Assembly (NCBI RefSeq): GCF_025486315.1
Contig: NZ_JAOOPY010000006.1
Coordinates: forward strand, 62,001-126,000
DNA from: Variovorax sp. N23
Lineage (GTDB): Bacteria; Pseudomonadota; Gammaproteobacteria; Burkholderiales; Burkholderiaceae_C
Length of the DNA: 64,000 bases
Direction of reading: 5' to 3'
This document shows, piece after piece, positions 61,132 to 64,000 of the stretch. The notes under the pieces are model-generated. The model saw only the letters and a list, made by a program, of their open reading frames with translations. It did not search any database and was not told the origin of the DNA. Position 1 is the stretch's first letter. Every line of letters starts with the position of its first letter. The position numbers and the translations under genes were made by a program.

Positions 61132-61379
61132 TTCGTGACCCCCGTGCTCGCGGGCGCACTGCTGGCTGCGGCGGGCGGCGTCACGGCGGCGTCCGCCGGC
61201 GCGGTCGTCGCTGCCTCACGGCGTGTCGACGGGAGGATCAGGCTCGGCAACGTGGCGCGGTTGGCCGCCTCCGGCACCGTGGGCATGTACAGCGGGCCCT
61301 TGAGACCGCAGCCGGCCAAGCCGACCCCGATGGCGCAGAGGCCAGCGGCGCTCATTAGAATTTGACGGACGTTCAACAT
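61128..61379 (-). CDS. lptM: LptM-type small lipoprotein
   Basis: 83 residues. Lipobox LAGC with Cys24, followed by GLKGPLYMP, the invariant start of LptM (formerly YifL). A Pro/Ala/Thr-rich tail follows. LptM stabilises maturation of the LptD LPS translocon in E. coli. Coupling to lysA is the standard arrangement in proteobacteria. It is divergent from cyaY, 12 bases apart, so a shared promoter overlaps the two starts. Confidence 0.88.
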   Translation of the reverse strand: MLNVRQILMSAAGLCAIGVGLAGCGLKGPLYMPTVPEAANRATLPSLILPSTRREAATTAPADAAVTPPAAASSAPASTGVTK

Positions 61380-61391
61380 CGCGAAATTGTA

Positions 61392-61721
61392 ATGACCGAC
61401 CTCGAATATATGGATCGTGCGGAATCCGCCCTGGCCGCTATCGAGCGCGCCTGCGATCGTTTGAACGACGCCACGGAGGCCGACATCGACAACCAGCGGG
61501 TCGGCGGCATGATCACCTTGAGCTTTCCGAACGGTAGCCAATTGATCGTCAACCTGCAGAAGCCGCTGCAGGAGATCTGGCTGGCGGCGCGCTCCGGCGG
61601 TTACCACTACCGGCACGACGGCGCGGCGTGGGTGGACACCAAGACCGGCGAAGAATTTTTCTCGAACCTGTCGCGCGAAGCCTCGCTGCAGTCGGGGCTC
61701 CGGCTCGAGTTCGCCGCCTGA
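61392..61721 (+). CDS. cyaY: Frataxin homologue CyaY
   Basis: 109 residues from ATG 61392. Acidic first helix [19 protein letters not shown], then [32 protein letters not shown] and [19 protein letters not shown]. The acidic ridge binds iron and interacts with IscS, so it tunes Fe-S cluster assembly. Convergent with mrcA, 18 bases apart. Confidence 0.93.
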   Translation: MTDLEYMDRAESALAAIERACDRLNDATEADIDNQRVGGMITLSFPNGSQLIVNLQKPLQEIWLAARSGGYHYRHDGAAWVDTKTGEEFFSNLSREASLQSGLRLEFAA

Positions 61722-61739
61722 GCGGCGGGCTCGCTCAGC

Positions 61740-64000
61740 TCAATTGCGGAACAGGTCGAGGATGCGGTTGCGCTCCTCGGGCGGTGGCGGGGCGCCGATG
61801 GGCGCCCCCACGATGGGCTCGCCGTTGGTCGATGCGGCATCGACCCCCAGGCTGGTCACGCCGCGGCCCGGCCCGTAGTCGTCGTAGTACAGCTCCCCGC
61901 CGACGGTGACCACGCCCGGTGGTGTGGTGGGCTCGGTCACCGGCACGCCCTTGAGGGCGGTTTCCATGAAGCTGATCCAGATCGGTAGGCTCAGGCCACC
62001 ACCGGTTTCGCGGTCGCCCAGCTTGCGCGGGGTGTCGTAGCCGATCCAGGCGATGGCGGTCATGGTGGGCTGGAAGCCGGCGAACCAGGCGTCGAGCGAG
62101 TCGTTGGTGGTGCCGGTCTTGCCGTAGATGTCGGGGCGCTTGAGCGTGGCCTGGGCCTTGGCGGCGGTGCCGCCGCTGGCCACCGATTGCAGCAGGCTGT
62201 CCATGATGAAGGCGTTGCGCTGTGGAATGGCGCGCATGCTTTCGTTGAGGAGCGGCGGCTGGGTCTCGACCAGGACCTTACCCTTGTGGTCGGTCACGCG
62301 GGTGATCAGGTACGGGTTCACGCGGTAGCCGCCGTTGGCGAAGACCGAATAGGCCGTCGCCATCTGCATCGGCGTGACCGAGCCGGCGCCCAGCGCCATG
62401 GGCAGGTAGGCCGGGTGCTTTTCCTTCTCGAAGCCGAAGTTGCCGATCCAGTCCTGCGCGTAGCGCGTGCCGATCGACTGCAGGATGCGGATGGACACCA
62501 TGTTCTTGGACTTCATCAGCGCCCGGCGCATCGACATCGGGCCCTCGAAGCCGCCGTCGTAGTTCTTGGGCTCCCAGGGCTGGCCGCCGGTGGTGCCGGC
62601 GTCGAAGAAGAGGGGGCCGTCGTTGATCACCGTCGTGGGCGAGAAGCCCTTCTCGAGCGCCGCCGAGTAGATGAAGGGCTTGAAGCTCGAACCCGGCTGG
62701 CGCCAGGCCTGCGTCACGTGGTTGAACTTGTTCTTGCTGAAGTCGAAGCCGCCGACCATGGCCTTCACCGCACCGTCGCGCGGGTCGAGCGCGACGAAGG
62801 CGCCTTCGACCTCGGGCAGTTGGGTGATCTCGAAGGTGTTCTTGGGCGTGCGCGCGACGCGGATCACCGCGCCGCGGCGCACCTTGATGTTCGGCGGTGC
62901 CTTGTCCGACAGCCCCGACTGCGCCGGCTTGAGCCCGTCACCGGTGATCTGCAGCACGTCGCCATTGGCGCGCACGGCCGTGATCTCCTTGGCGCTCGCT
63001 TTGAGCACCACGGCGGACATCACGTCGCCGTTGTCCGGGTGTTCGGCCAGGGCGTCGTCGACCGCTTCGTCCAGTTCCTTCGGGTCGTCGGGCAGGTCGA
63101 CGAACTTCTCGGGGCCGCGGTAGATCTGCCGGCGCTCGTAGTCCATGATGCCCTTGCGCAGCGCCCGGTAGGCCGCCGCCTGGTCGGCGGCCACCAGCGA
63201 GGTGTAGACGTTCAGGCCGCGCGTGTAGGTGCTGTCGCCGTACTGGCTGTACATGAGCTGGCGGACGGTTTCCGCCACGTACTCGGCGTGCAGGCGCGTC
63301 GGATCGGCGCCGTCCCGCAGGTGCAGTTCTTCCTTCTTGGCCTCGGTGGCCTGCTCGGCGGTGATGAAGCCGGCATCGCGCATGCGATCGATCACATACA
63401 GCTGGCGGCCGCGCGCGCGCGCGGGGTTGCTGACCGGGTTGTTGGCGCCGGGCGCCTTCGGCAGCCCGGCCAGCATCGCCGCCTGGGCGATCGTGATGTC
63501 CTTCAGCGGCTTGCCGAAATAGGCCTCGGAGGCGGCGGCGAAGCCGTAGGCGCGGTTCCCCAGGTAGATCTGATTCAGATAGATCTCGAAGATCTGGTCC
63601 TTGGTCAGCAGGTGCTCCAGCTTGAAGGTCAGCAGCACTTCGTAGATCTTGCGCGTCAGCGTCTTCTCGGAGCTCAGATAGACATTGCGCGCCACCTGCA
63701 TGGTGATGGTGGACGCGCCCTGGCTCTTGATGCGGTTCATGTTGGCCAGGCCGGCGCGGACCAGGCCCTTGTAATCGACCCCGCCGTGGTCGTAGAAGCG
63801 GGCGTCTTCCGCCGCCAGCACGGCGTCCTTCATGACCTTCGGGATGGTGGAGATCGGCGTGAGGTTGCGGCGCTCTTCACCGAATTCACCGATCAACGTG
63901 CCTTCGGACGAGAAAACCCGCAGGGGCAGCTTCGGCCGGTAGTCGGCCAGCTCGGAAATATCGGGTAGGTTGGGATACGCCACCGCGAGCGCGACGGCGA
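61740..64000 (-). CDS. mrcA: Penicillin-binding protein 1A (partial, N-terminus beyond the window)
   Basis: At least 753 codons. The window edge cuts off the cytoplasmic tail and most of the membrane helix. Glycosyltransferase 51 motifs: EDARFYDHGGVDYKGLVRA, GASTITMQVARN, KDQIFEIYLNQIYLGNRAYG. Transpeptidase: active Ser in GSSFKPFIYSAA (SxxK), SKNMVSIR (SxN), YGKTGTTND (KTG). It polymerises and crosslinks peptidoglycan. The GTG at 63983 inside the frame is not the start since the membrane helix coding continues off the end. Confidence 0.95.
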   Translation of the reverse strand, partial: AVALAVAYPNLPDISELADYRPKLPLRVFSSEGTLIGEFGEERRNLTPISTIPKVMKDAVLAAEDARFYDHGGVDYKGLVRAGLANMNRIKSQGASTITMQVARNVYLSSEKTLTRKIYEVLLTFKLEHLLTKDQIFEIYLNQIYLGNRAYGFAAASEAYFGKPLKDITIAQAAMLAGLPKAPGANNPVSNPARARGRQLYVIDRMRDAGFITAEQATEAKKEELHLRDGADPTRLHAEYVAETVRQLMYSQYGDSTYTRGLNVYTSLVAADQAAAYRALRKGIMDYERRQIYRGPEKFVDLPDDPKELDEAVDDALAEHPDNGDVMSAVVLKASAKEITAVRANGDVLQITGDGLKPAQSGLSDKAPPNIKVRRGAVIRVARTPKNTFEITQLPEVEGAFVALDPRDGAVKAMVGGFDFSKNKFNHVTQAWRQPGSSFKPFIYSAALEKGFSPTTVINDGPLFFDAGTTGGQPWEPKNYDGGFEGPMSMRRALMKSKNMVSIRILQSIGTRYAQDWIGNFGFEKEKHPAYLPMALGAGSVTPMQMATAYSVFANGGYRVNPYLITRVTDHKGKVLVETQPPLLNESMRAIPQRNAFIMDSLLQSVASGGTAAKAQATLKRPDIYGKTGTTNDSLDAWFAGFQPTMTAIAWIGYDTPRKLGDRETGGGLSLPIWISFMETALKGVPVTEPTTPPGVVTVGGELYYDDYGPGRGVTSLGVDAASTNGEPIVGAPIGAPPPPEERNRILDLFRN

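Overview
The window looks like a chromosomal segment of a Comamonadaceae betaproteobacterium, most like Variovorax. It has high GC throughout, several Bug/TctC-type periplasmic binding proteins, a LivHMGF-linked Rieske oxygenase operon, and the housekeeping block lysA-lptM / cyaY / mrcA and ccsB-resB-cytochrome c4-engB. The genus is inferred from gene content, not from a marker comparison. I see no transposase, integrase, tRNA, rRNA or CRISPR array.

Layout. 0-1.5 kb: the end of glmS and a CaCA-type cation exchanger. 1.5-11.2 kb: a scattered motility/signalling group. Three genes carry near-consensus sigma-28 (FliA) promoters although no flagellar cluster is present: a degenerate-EAL/CBS/GGDEF protein, a CheW-like protein and an unrecognised 541-aa protein. 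Small unknown genes, a Bug protein and an FdhF/YdeP-type molybdoenzyme lie among them. 11.3-15.7 kb: a stand-alone RibD-type reductase, a hibernation factor and the MetNIQ methionine importer. 16-22.2 kb: a DUF2383-like protein, a TonB-dependent receptor and a four-gene Fur-box operon (DUF4198, DUF3649, PepSY, DUF3325).

22.3-35.7 kb: a 12-gene, one-direction catabolic operon read from 34.67 down to 22.33 kb, with a divergent GntR/FCD regulator and a putative operator in between. It encodes a single-subunit Rieske oxygenase, a glutamine-synthetase-like ligase, a putidaredoxin-type ferredoxin, a ferredoxin reductase, a complete branched-chain-amino-acid-type ABC importer with two binding proteins, an amidase and a class-I glutamine amidotransferase. 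The ligase plus amidotransferase recalls aniline dioxygenase systems (gamma-glutamylation of an amine), but the oxygenase and electron-transfer parts are of another type. This is the best candidate for an undescribed pathway.

36.2-43.4 kb: a LysR regulator diverges from a tightly overlapping operon of an FAD amine/amino-acid oxidase, hydantoinase A and B, a Bug binding protein and RidA. 43.7-48.7 kb: a NitT/TauT/SsuABC-type transporter diverges from a TctD/TctE-like two-component system. 49-64 kb is housekeeping: metK, two LpxL-type acyltransferases, an alpha/beta hydrolase, engB, cytochrome c4, resB, ccsB, msrPQ, lysA, lptM, cyaY and mrcA (running off the end).

Three convergent intergenic spacers (35.7-36.1, 43.4-43.7 and 48.7-48.9 kb) contain paired, inverted, stem-forming repeat elements. 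The copies at 43.4 and 48.7 kb are inverted relative to each other and frame a 5-kb block. Their stems differ in sequence between copies but stay complementary, which suggests selection for structure.
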